In this document: positions 1 to 6,014 of the stretch, one piece after another | Numbering within the stretch: position 1 is the stretch's first letter | How the letters are laid out: each line of letters begins with the position of its first letter | Position numbers and translations under genes: made by a program | The notes under the pieces: model-generated | Databases searched by the model: none | Told to the model about the DNA's origin: nothing | Seen by the model: only the letters and a program-made list of their open reading frames with translations | From: an uncultured Granulosicoccaceae bacterium | GTDB taxonomy: Bacteria; Pseudomonadota; Gammaproteobacteria; JABXHR01 | DNA length: 6,014 nt | Reading direction: 5' to 3' | Assembly (NCBI GenBank): GCA_937921805.1 | Contig: CAKZUS010000179.1 | Span: 1-6,014, forward strand

Positions 1-114
1 TCGCATGACGCCTACCCCGCAATACGCCTGAACTTCTCCCATGCCAGCGCCGCGCACGCTGAGCAGGGAGTGCGTATTGTGGCGCAGCTTCTAGGCGAGC
101 AGTTGGGCCAGTAG
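1..114 (+). CDS. C-terminal end of a PLP-dependent aminotransferase-fold protein (partial)
   Basis: Frame 1 is open from the window edge to a TAG stop at 112-114 and gives 37 residues. The stretch AIRLNFSHAS, followed by a helix rich in Ala, Gln and Glu (EQGVRIVAQLLGEQL), resembles the extreme C-terminus of class I/II aminotransferases. In that family an (A/L)RL(N/S)FS segment precedes a final 'xxGVxxLAxxL' helix. This ending is typical of 2-aminoadipate-type transaminases and of the aminotransferase domain of MocR/GntR-type regulators. The two cannot be told apart here, because the N-terminal part (with or without a winged helix) and the PLP lysine lie outside the window. The gene converges on the beta-galactosidase gene, with only 3 bp between the two stop codons. 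The fold assignment is an inference from a short tail. Confidence 0.6.
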   Translation, partial: SHDAYPAIRLNFSHASAAHAEQGVRIVAQLLGEQLGQ

Positions 115-128
115 CGATTATTTATCGC
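114..128. terminator. Weak hairpin across the convergent gene ends
   Basis: GCGAT (114-118) and ATCGC (124-128) form a perfect 5-bp stem around a 5-nt AT-rich loop. It lies where the stop codons of the two converging genes nearly touch. The position suits a small bidirectional terminator, but the stem is short and neither strand has a clear T tract after it. This is a positional guess rather than a recognisable intrinsic terminator. Confidence 0.2.
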
Positions 129-2010
129 GCCGCAGCACGCCTGCAGCGGGGAGGGTGTGAGAGGCGTAGTGGACGGCGTGATCGTTATAGTTAAACCAGA
201 ACTCCTCGCCGAGGGTTTCGCGCCGCCGCAATCCTGGGGGCAGGTCATAGACCCTGAGCTGTCGCTCATCGCATAAGGGGCGCAACACCGCGTCCAGCGC
301 TGCGGCGTCGAGCCACGCTCCGCAATAGACCCACTGCTGTTCGCGCACCACTACGGCGCTTGCACAATGATCTTGCAAGAGCGCCTCGGCGCTGCCGTCG
401 AGGTGTTCGCGGTAGTGCACGGCATGACCAGTCGTCAGTGGGATGGGCAGGTCAGGGCGTAGACTCTCGACGTAGCTGACCGTGGTGTCGAGGCCCGGGA
501 GCTGCGGTCCTAGTGGGGTAGGAATGCGTAGCTGAGCATCTCGCGCATCAGCGCGCGGCCCCACGACCACTAGGGCGCCGCTGAGATCAAGCGCCGTTTT
601 GAGCGCCTCGGGCATGTGTATCATCCCGGGCAGTAGCACGATCTCGTAGCCGTTAAAATCGCGCTGATTGGGGCCGAGAATATCGACATTCAGACCCATC
701 CGTCGCAGGGCTTTATACGTATCAAAGACTAAGCCGAAATAGCTCATGCCCTGGCCGTGTGGCTGAATGGCCCAAGCCGCGTCGGCGTCGTAGTCAAAGA
801 CAATGCCGACCTGCGCCGCGAGCGGCTGCACCGCGGGGGCATCGCGCAGCTCTTGGGCGACGGTCTGTGCTTCGAGCAGGCCCTGCGCCGCCTCGCCATC
901 GGGGCGCAGCAGGCCCGAGTGCATCAGCTCCGCGCCAAAGGGGCATTGCCGCCAGCGAAAATAGCTCACCACTTCGGCGCCATGCGCAAACGCCTCCCAG
1001 GTCCAGAGTCTCACCATACCGGGCAGCGGGGCGGGGTTGTAGGGCGCCCAGTTGACGGGGCCGGGCTGTTGTTCCATGACCCACCAGCGACCGCGCCCCA
1101 CGGCGCGATACAGGTCGTGGTGAAACGCTTGAAAATCTGGGTCGCCTTGGCGGGCAAACTGGCGTTGCTGCGCGGCATCAGCGCCGACGCGATCTTCCAA
1201 AAAGCCCAAGGGGTAGCTGTCCCAGGTGGCAATATCGAGATCTTGGCCTACTGCGAAGTGATCAAAGTCGGTAATGCGGCCCATAAAGTTGTGCGAAATA
1301 GGGGCGTCGCTATGCGCCCGGATGGCGTCCACTTGGCTGCGATTAAAGGCCACCACCTGATCTGAGGTATAGCGCCGAAAGGCGAGCTGGTGCATGGGGT
1401 TGGTGTCTGCCACGGTGGGCATCGGCAAACCAATATCGTTGAACTCTTGGTATTCCATCGACCAAAATACATTGCCCCAAGCCGTGTTGAGGGCGTCGAT
1501 GCTGGAGTACTGCTCCTGCAGCCAGGCGCGAAAGCCGCGTAGTGCCGAGTCGGAGTACGACAGGGTGCTGTCGTGGCAGCCGTATTCATTGTCGGTTTGC
1601 CATGCCTGCACGATGCGCCCATAGCGCTGGGCCATGGCTTCGGTGATTCGGCGGCTTTCCTCGCGAAAGCCTACATGGCTAAAACAATAATGCCGACGCG
1701 AACCAAAGCCCAATACGCGCCCTTGGGCCGTGACGGGGAGCATATCGGGGTGGCGATCGACGACCCATTTGGGCGGCGTTGCCGTGGGCGTGCCGAGCAC
1801 AACGCGTAGGCCGTGCTCGTGCAACACCGCTACGGCTTGATCCAGCCACTGCCACTGAAAGCAGCCAGGTTCTGGCTCGATACGCCCCCAGGCAAACTCC
1901 CCAATACGCACCCAGCTTAAGCCCGCTGCGCGCATGCGTCGCGCATCGTCTTGCCACTGCGAGGCGGGCCAGTGTTCAGGGTAGTAGCAGCAGCCGAGTT
2001 CGCGTTGCAT
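118..2010 (-). CDS. Beta-galactosidase, glycoside hydrolase family 42
   Basis: This 630-residue protein should hydrolyse terminal beta-D-galactosyl residues of small galactosides or galacto-oligosaccharides with retention of configuration. The N-terminus (LGCCYYPEHWP, then VRIGEFAWGRIEPEPG at 34-49) is the classic start of the GH42 TIM barrel. The acid/base is Glu142 in TDNEYG and the nucleophile is Glu313 in MEQQPGPVNWAPYNP; both are intact. From about residue 395 a Rossmann-like trimerisation domain begins (VGIVFDYDA, later VVLLPG and VVVGPRAD), followed by a small C-terminal beta domain. The length is within the lower part of the family range. There is no signal peptide, so it should be cytoplasmic. 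The start is fixed because an in-frame TGA lies only 9 bp upstream of the ATG. No good ribosome binding site is visible (AACTCCCCTT precedes ATG). The CxC..C zinc cluster of some GH42 enzymes is absent after Glu142. The gene is divergent from the transporter operon, which suggests that operon supplies its substrate. Confidence 0.95.
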   Translation of the reverse strand: MQRELGCCYYPEHWPASQWQDDARRMRAAGLSWVRIGEFAWGRIEPEPGCFQWQWLDQAVAVLHEHGLRVVLGTPTATPPKWVVDRHPDMLPVTAQGRVLGFGSRRHYCFSHVGFREESRRITEAMAQRYGRIVQAWQTDNEYGCHDSTLSYSDSALRGFRAWLQEQYSSIDALNTAWGNVFWSMEYQEFNDIGLPMPTVADTNPMHQLAFRRYTSDQVVAFNRSQVDAIRAHSDAPISHNFMGRITDFDHFAVGQDLDIATWDSYPLGFLEDRVGADAAQQRQFARQGDPDFQAFHHDLYRAVGRGRWWVMEQQPGPVNWAPYNPAPLPGMVRLWTWEAFAHGAEVVSYFRWRQCPFGAELMHSGLLRPDGEAAQGLLEAQTVAQELRDAPAVQPLAAQVGIVFDYDADAAWAIQPHGQGMSYFGLVFDTYKALRRMGLNVDILGPNQRDFNGYEIVLLPGMIHMPEALKTALDLSGALVVVGPRADARDAQLRIPTPLGPQLPGLDTTVSYVESLRPDLPIPLTTGHAVHYREHLDGSAEALLQDHCASAVVVREQQWVYCGAWLDAAALDAVLRPLCDERQLRVYDLPPGLRRRETLGEEFWFNYNDHAVHYASHTLPAAGVLRRDK

Positions 2011-2128
2011 AAGGGGAGTTCAGCGTTAGAATAAAGCGCCAATCTTACGACTAAATTACTCGCAGCGTCGCAACCCTGACAGTGCTCCTGGAGGCACCTC
2101 AGGTAGTACCCTTGGCAGCACAGCGCGC

Positions 2129-2157
2129 TTGACCTGCTGCGCAGAACATGGTCTAAC
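2129..2157 (+). promoter_or_regulatory. Possible sigma70-type promoter of the transporter operon
   Basis: TTGACC (2129-2134) matches five of six bases of the -35 consensus. After a 17-bp spacer, TCTAAC (2152-2157) matches four of six bases of the -10 consensus. Transcription would start near 2164 and leave a leader of about 35 nt before the TTG start at 2199. No comparably good pair was seen on the minus strand for the beta-galactosidase. The divergent spacer also contains a short imperfect inverted repeat (GTGC...GCAC, 2082-2097) that could be a regulator site, but it is too weak to call. Confidence 0.35.
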
Positions 2158-2187
2158 AATAATAGTCAGTGCCTCGGCATCACTTCC

Positions 2188-2194
2188 AAGGGGG
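2188..2194 (+). promoter_or_regulatory. Ribosome binding site that decides the TTG start of the first permease
   Basis: The purine run AAGGGGG lies 4 nt before TTG at 2199-2201. The other possible start in this frame, GTG at 2169, has only AT-rich sequence and no Shine-Dalgarno in front of it. Choosing GTG would add ten residues (PRHHFQGGL...) not expected ahead of the first membrane helix. The spacing is a little tight but workable. Confidence 0.5.
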
Positions 2195-2198
2195 TCTC

Positions 2199-3179
2199 TT
2201 GAATCCGATCATCACGACGGTTTGTAAACGTTTAGCGCTGGGTCTTGCGACCCTGGTGGTGGTGTCAGCCATCATTTTTAGCTCTATTTCTATGATGCCT
2301 GGAGACTTCGCGCAGGCGATTCTGGGGCAGGCGGCCACCGAAGATACCGTTGCGGCCTTTCGCGAAGAACTCGGCCTCGATCGCCCGGCGATAGTGCGGT
2401 ATTTTGAGTGGATAAAAGGCGTGGCCCAAGGAGACTTTGGCACCTCGTTCTCTGGGCGGGCAGCCTCGGGCGTAGACCGCTCGCGTGAAGTGGTTGATCT
2501 GATCGCCCCGAGGCTTTGGAATACGCTCTTTCTTGCTTCGGTCGCCGCCGTAGTGGCGGTGCCTTTGGCCTTGTTTCTGGGCCTCACCACGGCGCTGTAT
2601 CGCAACTCGGCCTATGACCGCTCAGCCAATGCCGCGACGCTGACCACGATCTCAACCCCAGAATTCTTTGTCGCCTATATCTTGATTCTCTGTCTGTCCT
2701 CACTGTGGCCAGTGTTTCCGTCTCTGGCGAATGTCGATGCCAGCACAGGGTTTTTGGATCGCCTCTATAAAGTCGCCCTCCCTGCGATGACGCTCACTCT
2801 CGTGATCGTCGCGCATATGATGCGTATGACGCGCGCCGCGATTATCAATCTGCTGGCCTCGCCCTATATCGAGATGGCACGGCTCTCTGGCGCGAGCCAG
2901 CGCGAGATTATTCTCAAGCACGCACTGCCCAATGCCTGGGCGCCTATCGCGACGGTGGTTGCGTTTAACTTGGCGTATCTGGTCGTAGGAGTGGTCGTGG
3001 TGGAGAAAGTGTTTACCTACCCTGGAGTGGGGCAGTTGATGGTTGATGCGGTAACCACCCGCGATATGCCTGTCGTACAGGCCTGCGCGCTGTTCTTTGC
3101 CGCGACGTACATTCTTCTCAACCTGACTGCCGACATCATCGGCATCGTCACCAACCCCCGTTTGTTGCATCCAAGATGA
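2199..3179 (+). CDS. ABC transporter permease, DppB/OppB type (peptide/nickel/oligosaccharide family)
   Basis: This inner-membrane permease forms half of the translocation channel of a PepT-family importer. With the TTG start it has 326 residues, close to the usual 310-340. The first membrane helix is at about residues 12-32 and is followed by MMPGD, a hallmark of DppB-type proteins. A periplasmic segment follows (REELGLDRP...YFEWIKGVAQGDFGTSF), then five more hydrophobic segments at about 107-132, 156-172, 192-211, 250-270 and 292-314. The EAA loop that docks to the ATPase is at about 223-246 (YIEMARLSGAS, then ILKHALPNA), with the conserved Gly. The C-terminal YPGVGQLMVDAV and the NLTADIIGIVTNPRL ending are also typical. 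The gene overlaps the next permease by 4 bp (ATGA), so the two are translationally coupled. The transported solute cannot be read from the permease. Transport of a galactoside is an inference from the divergent GH42 gene. A longer form starting at GTG 2169 is possible but less likely. Confidence 0.92.
   Translation: MNPIITTVCKRLALGLATLVVVSAIIFSSISMMPGDFAQAILGQAATEDTVAAFREELGLDRPAIVRYFEWIKGVAQGDFGTSFSGRAASGVDRSREVVDLIAPRLWNTLFLASVAAVVAVPLALFLGLTTALYRNSAYDRSANAATLTTISTPEFFVAYILILCLSSLWPVFPSLANVDASTGFLDRLYKVALPAMTLTLVIVAHMMRMTRAAIINLLASPYIEMARLSGASQREIILKHALPNAWAPIATVVAFNLAYLVVGVVVVEKVFTYPGVGQLMVDAVTTRDMPVVQACALFFAATYILLNLTADIIGIVTNPRLLHPR
2223..2236. promoter_or_regulatory. LacI/GalR-like operator candidate inside the first permease gene
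   Basis: TAAACGTTTA (2225-2234) is a perfect 10-bp palindrome centred on CG. Within TGTAAACGTTTAGC it matches 12 of 14 bases of the TGTAAACGTTTACA form used by many LacI/GalR-family sugar regulators. It starts about 25 bp after the TTG start codon and about 60 bp after the proposed transcription start, where a bound repressor could block elongation. The site also encodes ordinary residues (CKRLA), and no regulator gene is in view, so it may be chance. Confidence 0.3.
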
Positions 3180-4087
3180 GTGAAGAAAACTACTCCGCTA
3201 CTGCCGAGATCGGCGCGCTGCGACTGCGCCGCAGCCGTTGGCAACGTCTGTGGATCTCGCTGAGCAAAGCTCCGCCCACAGCCTGGTTTGGCTTTATTGT
3301 CGTCGCCGCTTATATCGTCGTCGCAGTTGCTGCGCCCTATATCGCGCCGCATGGCGAGTCAGAAGTGTTCGCTGAGTCTTATGCCCTGCCGAGCAGTGAG
3401 CACCTGCTGGGCACCGACCAGATTGGACGCGATATCTACTCGCGCTTGATCTACGGTGCGCGCAATACGATTGGCCTCGCTCTGGTGACAACTATATTGG
3501 CGTTTTTGATTGGCGGCTGCTTAGGTCTGGTGGCCGCGATCAGCCGCAACTGGCTAGACCAAGTGCTGAGTCGCGCGGTAGACGTGCTGATGGCTATCCC
3601 TGCGCTGATTTTTGCGCTGATGCTGCTGTCTGTGTTCGGATCATCGGCTTGGAGCCTGATCGGTATTCTCGCCGTCTTGGACTCGACGCGGGTGTTTCGC
3701 CTGACGCGCTCGGTGGCGGTGAATGTCGTGGTGATGGACTACGTCGAAGCGGCCAAACTGCGCGGCGAGGGCCTGGGCTGGATTATGCGCCGCGAGATAC
3801 TGCCCAATATTATGGCGCCGCTTATTGCCGAGTTTGGCTTGCGCTTCTGCTTTGTCTTCTTGTCTATCGCTGCGTTGAGCTTTTTGGGCGTGGGGATCCA
3901 ACCCCCGACGGCAGACTGGGGGTCGATGGTGCGCGAAAATGCATCGCTGATTCAGTTCGCCCAGTACGATTTTAAAATAGCGATGACACCCATGATTCCC
4001 GCAGCGGCGATTGCTTTGCTCACTGTGGCGGTGAATTTTATCGTCGATTGGTTCCTCCACCAGACAAGCGGGTTGCGTGATGAGTAA
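3176..4087 (+). CDS. ABC transporter permease, DppC/OppC type
   Basis: This is the second channel subunit of the importer, with 303 residues, normal for DppC. Its cytoplasmic N-terminus is rich in Arg (LRLRRSRWQRLW). An OppC_N-type first membrane helix follows at about 36-56. Next comes the family signature HLLGTDQIGRDIYSRLIYGA (77-96), here with Gln where many members have Asp or Glu. Further hydrophobic segments lie at about 99-121, 135-154, 158-169, 222-240 and 272-292. The EAA loop is at about 189-217 (YVEAAKLRGEG, then REILPNIMAPLI). LSFLGVGIQPPTADWGSMV (234-252) is a strong DppC motif. The ATG overlaps the preceding stop codon as ATGA and there is no obvious Shine-Dalgarno, so translation probably depends on ribosomes finishing the upstream gene. 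The end of the gene overlaps the ATPase start by 8 bp. The subunit pairing is secure; the substrate is unknown. Confidence 0.94.
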   Translation: MSEENYSATAEIGALRLRRSRWQRLWISLSKAPPTAWFGFIVVAAYIVVAVAAPYIAPHGESEVFAESYALPSSEHLLGTDQIGRDIYSRLIYGARNTIGLALVTTILAFLIGGCLGLVAAISRNWLDQVLSRAVDVLMAIPALIFALMLLSVFGSSAWSLIGILAVLDSTRVFRLTRSVAVNVVVMDYVEAAKLRGEGLGWIMRREILPNIMAPLIAEFGLRFCFVFLSIAALSFLGVGIQPPTADWGSMVRENASLIQFAQYDFKIAMTPMIPAAAIALLTVAVNFIVDWFLHQTSGLRDE

Positions 4088-5702
4088 GGGTGAAGTACTG
4101 CTGAAGATGCGCGATGTGCGGATTGACGGATTCTCCGATGAACGCTGGCATAAGATCATCAAAGGCGTCGACCTGACGCTACACCGGGGCGAAGTTCTGG
4201 GGCTGATCGGTGAGTCCGGCGCAGGGAAATCCACCTTGGGCAAGGCGGCGATGGGGTATACCCAGCCCGGCTGCCGACTCGTCTCTGGCTCCATTGAGTT
4301 CGAGGGTCAAGACCTCGCGCAGATGTCTGACAAAGAAAAGCTCGGCCTGTGGGGCACCCGCATTGCCTATGTCGCCCAAAGCGCCGCCGCGTCGTTTAAC
4401 CCCGCTCATCGCCTGATCGAACAAACCACCCGCGCAGCAGACCGCGCGGGGATTCGTGCGCTGTCGGAGAGCCGCAGCGATGCGATTGGCCTGTATGAAT
4501 CCCTGCAACTGCCGGATTCCAAACATATTGGTGAGCGCTACCCACACCAAGTCTCTGGAGGGCAACTCCAGCGCGTGATGACCGCGATGGCGATGTCGCC
4601 GCGCCCCGATTTGATTATCTTCGACGAGCCGACCACGGCGTTGGATGTCACCACCCAGGTCGAAGTGCTTGCCGCGATGCGCGATATCGTGGAGCGCTTT
4701 GACACCGCCGCGATTTATATCACCCACGATCTGGCTGTGGTCGCGCAAATGGCCGATTCTATTAAGGTTTTGCGCTACGGCGAAGAGGTCGAAGAGGCCG
4801 AGACGCGGCAGATGTTGAGCGCCCCCGAAAAGCCCTATACCCGCTCGCTGTGGTCGGTGCGCGCCCTAGAGAAAGAAGAGAATTCCCACGACGATTATAT
4901 TTTGAGCGTGGACAGCATCGACGCGAGCTATGGCCCTACTCAAGTTCTCGATCAAGTCTCGATGCAGGTACCCCGTGGCTGCACCGTAGCCGTTGTCGGA
5001 GAGAGCGGCTCGGGCAAATCCACCACCGCCCGCGTCATCACAGGACTGCTTCCCAGCGATGCGGGTAGCGTGCAGTTCAATGGCGAGTTACTGCCCCGAC
5101 GCCTGCAAGACCGCAGCCGCGAGCAGTTGCAAAAAATCCAGATGATCTACCAAATGGCAGACACCGCCATGAACCCCCGCCAGAGCGTCGGAGAGATCAT
5201 CGGGCGCCCGCTGGAGTTCTACCTCGGGCTAAGCGGGGCCGCGCTGGAGCAGCGCATTATCGCACTGCTAGAGATGATCGAACTCGACGCTAGCTTCTTT
5301 GACCGCCTACCCGAAGAACTCTCTGGTGGACAGAAACAACGTATCTGCATCGCCCGCGCCTTAGCCGCTGAGCCAGAGCTGATTATCTGCGACGAAGTCA
5401 CCTCAGCGCTGGATCAGATTGTCCAAGAAGGCATCTTAAAACTGCTGTTAAAGCTTCAAAACGAGCTGGGTATGAGCTTTTTGTTCATCACCCACGACAT
5501 CGCCACCGTGCGCGCGATCTCTGACGAGATTGTGGTGATGTTCCAAGGGAAAGTGGTGGAGCAAGGCCCCAAAAGCCAAGTGTTTAGCCCTCCCCACCCC
5601 GAGTACACGCAGCTACTTCTGTCATCAGTGCCCGAAATGGACCCCGATTGGCTGACGGGGGTGCTGCAAAGCCGAGAACAAAGCCAAGAACACGGTGGAT
5701 AA
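4080..5702 (+). CDS. ABC transporter ATP-binding protein with two fused nucleotide-binding domains (DppD-DppF type)
   Basis: This 540-residue cytoplasmic ATPase powers the importer. Both ATPase halves are in one chain, as in GsiA and YejF, instead of separate DppD and DppF subunits. Half 1 (about 5-265) has Walker A GESGAGKST (44-52), Q-loop Gln100, signature VSGGQ (158-162), Walker B IIFDEP with Glu183, and H-loop His216. Half 2 (about 273-525) has Walker A GESGSGKST (307-315), Q-loop Gln358, signature LSGGQ (414-418), Walker B IICDEV with Glu439, and His472. Both sites therefore look catalytically competent. The halves are joined by a short acidic/polar linker (ALEKEENSHDD). Neither half carries the cysteine-rich C-terminal segment (GCxFxxRCP-like) seen in many OppD/DppD proteins. 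I chose the ATG at 4080; a GTG directly before it at 4077 would add one residue. AAGCGGG (4066-4072) may serve as the ribosome binding site. The 8-bp overlap with the permease gene supports one operon. Confidence 0.95.
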   Translation: MSKGEVLLKMRDVRIDGFSDERWHKIIKGVDLTLHRGEVLGLIGESGAGKSTLGKAAMGYTQPGCRLVSGSIEFEGQDLAQMSDKEKLGLWGTRIAYVAQSAAASFNPAHRLIEQTTRAADRAGIRALSESRSDAIGLYESLQLPDSKHIGERYPHQVSGGQLQRVMTAMAMSPRPDLIIFDEPTTALDVTTQVEVLAAMRDIVERFDTAAIYITHDLAVVAQMADSIKVLRYGEEVEEAETRQMLSAPEKPYTRSLWSVRALEKEENSHDDYILSVDSIDASYGPTQVLDQVSMQVPRGCTVAVVGESGSGKSTTARVITGLLPSDAGSVQFNGELLPRRLQDRSREQLQKIQMIYQMADTAMNPRQSVGEIIGRPLEFYLGLSGAALEQRIIALLEMIELDASFFDRLPEELSGGQKQRICIARALAAEPELIICDEVTSALDQIVQEGILKLLLKLQNELGMSFLFITHDIATVRAISDEIVVMFQGKVVEQGPKSQVFSPPHPEYTQLLLSSVPEMDPDWLTGVLQSREQSQEHGG

Positions 5703-5711
5703 ATCCTCGCC

Positions 5712-6014
5712 ATGCTGGTCCCAGAACTCTATGTGACAGATCTGCAGACATCCAAGGACTTCTACCTGGATGTCTTAGGGTTTCATATCCTCTATGAGCG
5801 CCCCGAAGAGCACTTCGCCACCATCGTGCTCGAAGATAATCGAATCATGCTCGACCAGCTACTCGATAACAAACGCCTGTGGATCACCGGAGAGCTAGCT
5901 AAGCCCTCCGGGCGTGGGATAAATCTAGAGTGCAGCGTCGGCAACCGTGGGGTTTTAGCCGCCATCTATACCGCGCTGCTCTCCCAGGCTCCGCAGCATA
6001 TCTTTATGCCCATT
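5712..6014 (+). CDS. VOC-family protein (glyoxalase/bleomycin-resistance fold), N-terminal part
   Basis: An ATG at 5712, 9 bp after the ATPase stop codon, opens a frame of 101 codons that runs off the window. The start MLVPELYVTDLQTSKDFY and then LDVLGFHILYERPEE is the typical first beta-alpha-beta unit of a vicinal-oxygen-chelate domain. VLEDNRIMLDQL follows as the next strand pair, and WITGELAKPSGRGINLECSV marks the start of the second repeat. The 'GRGIN' segment is common in the bleomycin-resistance-like branch. Such proteins either bind drugs or act as metal-dependent lyases, isomerases or dioxygenases. The family usually has 115-140 residues, so roughly the last fifth is probably missing. 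GGTGGA (5694-5699), inside the ATPase gene end, may act as ribosome binding site. The close spacing suggests membership of the transporter operon. Its role there is unknown, and a resistance function should not be assumed. Confidence 0.85.
   Translation, partial: MLVPELYVTDLQTSKDFYLDVLGFHILYERPEEHFATIVLEDNRIMLDQLLDNKRLWITGELAKPSGRGINLECSVGNRGVLAAIYTALLSQAPQHIFMPI

Noticed and set aside
757..1365. Long plus-strand open frame of 202 codons opposite the beta-galactosidase gene
   Set aside because: It lies entirely antisense to a well-conserved GH42 coding sequence, has low-complexity Arg/Gly/Ala-rich content and resembles no family. It is a shadow of codon bias.
2082..2100. Inverted repeat GTGCTCC...GGAGGCAC and overlapping CCTGGAGG/CCTCAGG arms in the divergent spacer
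   Set aside because: The arms are short and imperfect, the two possible pairings exclude each other, and no match to a known operator is evident. It is mentioned but not called as a site.
1917..2159. Minus-strand 80-codon frame covering the divergent spacer
   Set aside because: It overlaps the start of the GH42 gene in another frame, has no ribosome binding site and shows no recognisable features. The spacer is better read as regulatory.
3641..4294. Minus-strand open frame of 217 codons across the DppC/ATPase junction
   Set aside because: It is antisense to two secure ABC transporter genes and rich in His, Arg and Gln as expected for a shadow frame. No start signal or domain was seen.
4080..5702. 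Possible identity of the transporter as Yej (microcin C/peptide) because of the fused ATPase
   Set aside because: Fused ATPases occur in several PepT systems. The permeases here (326 and 303 residues) are shorter than YejB and YejE, and the GH42 neighbour does not fit, so no specific gene symbol is justified.

Overview
The window reads as a chromosomal segment from a moderately GC-rich proteobacterium. A gammaproteobacterium is my best guess, from codon use and general protein style, but nothing here fixes the taxon. It holds four complete genes and two genes cut by the window edges. No RNA genes, insertion sequences, CRISPR arrays or long repeats were found.

Layout. Positions 1-114 (+) are the last 37 codons of a PLP-dependent, aminotransferase-fold protein, possibly a MocR-type regulator. 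Three bases later, and facing it, ends a complete GH42 beta-galactosidase gene (2010 down to 118, minus strand). A 188-bp divergent intergenic region (2011-2198) separates that gene from a plus-strand operon. The operon encodes a DppB/OppB-type permease (2199-3179), a DppC/OppC-type permease (3176-4087), a single-chain double ATPase of the DppD-DppF type (4080-5702), and the first 101 codons of a VOC (glyoxalase/bleomycin-resistance fold) protein (from 5712, running off the edge). The transporter genes overlap by 4 and 8 bp, and the VOC gene follows after 9 bp, so all four are probably co-transcribed and translationally coupled.

How they may work together. The galactosidase has no signal peptide and should act in the cytoplasm, so its substrate must be imported. 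The divergent importer belongs to the peptide/nickel (PepT) ABC family, some members of which carry oligosaccharides. The simplest model is a small beta-galactoside uptake-and-cleavage locus. This rests on gene neighbourhood only. The importer could equally carry peptides or another solute. Its periplasmic substrate-binding protein, which would settle the specificity, is not in this window.

Regulation. A sigma70-like promoter can be proposed ahead of the transporter operon. A TAAACGTTTA palindrome resembling LacI/GalR-family operators lies about 25 bp inside the first permease gene. Both are pattern matches without experimental support. I see no convincing wholly new system here. The most interesting points are the pairing of GH42 with a PepT importer, the operator-like palindrome, the double ATPase without the usual cysteine tails, and the attached VOC gene.
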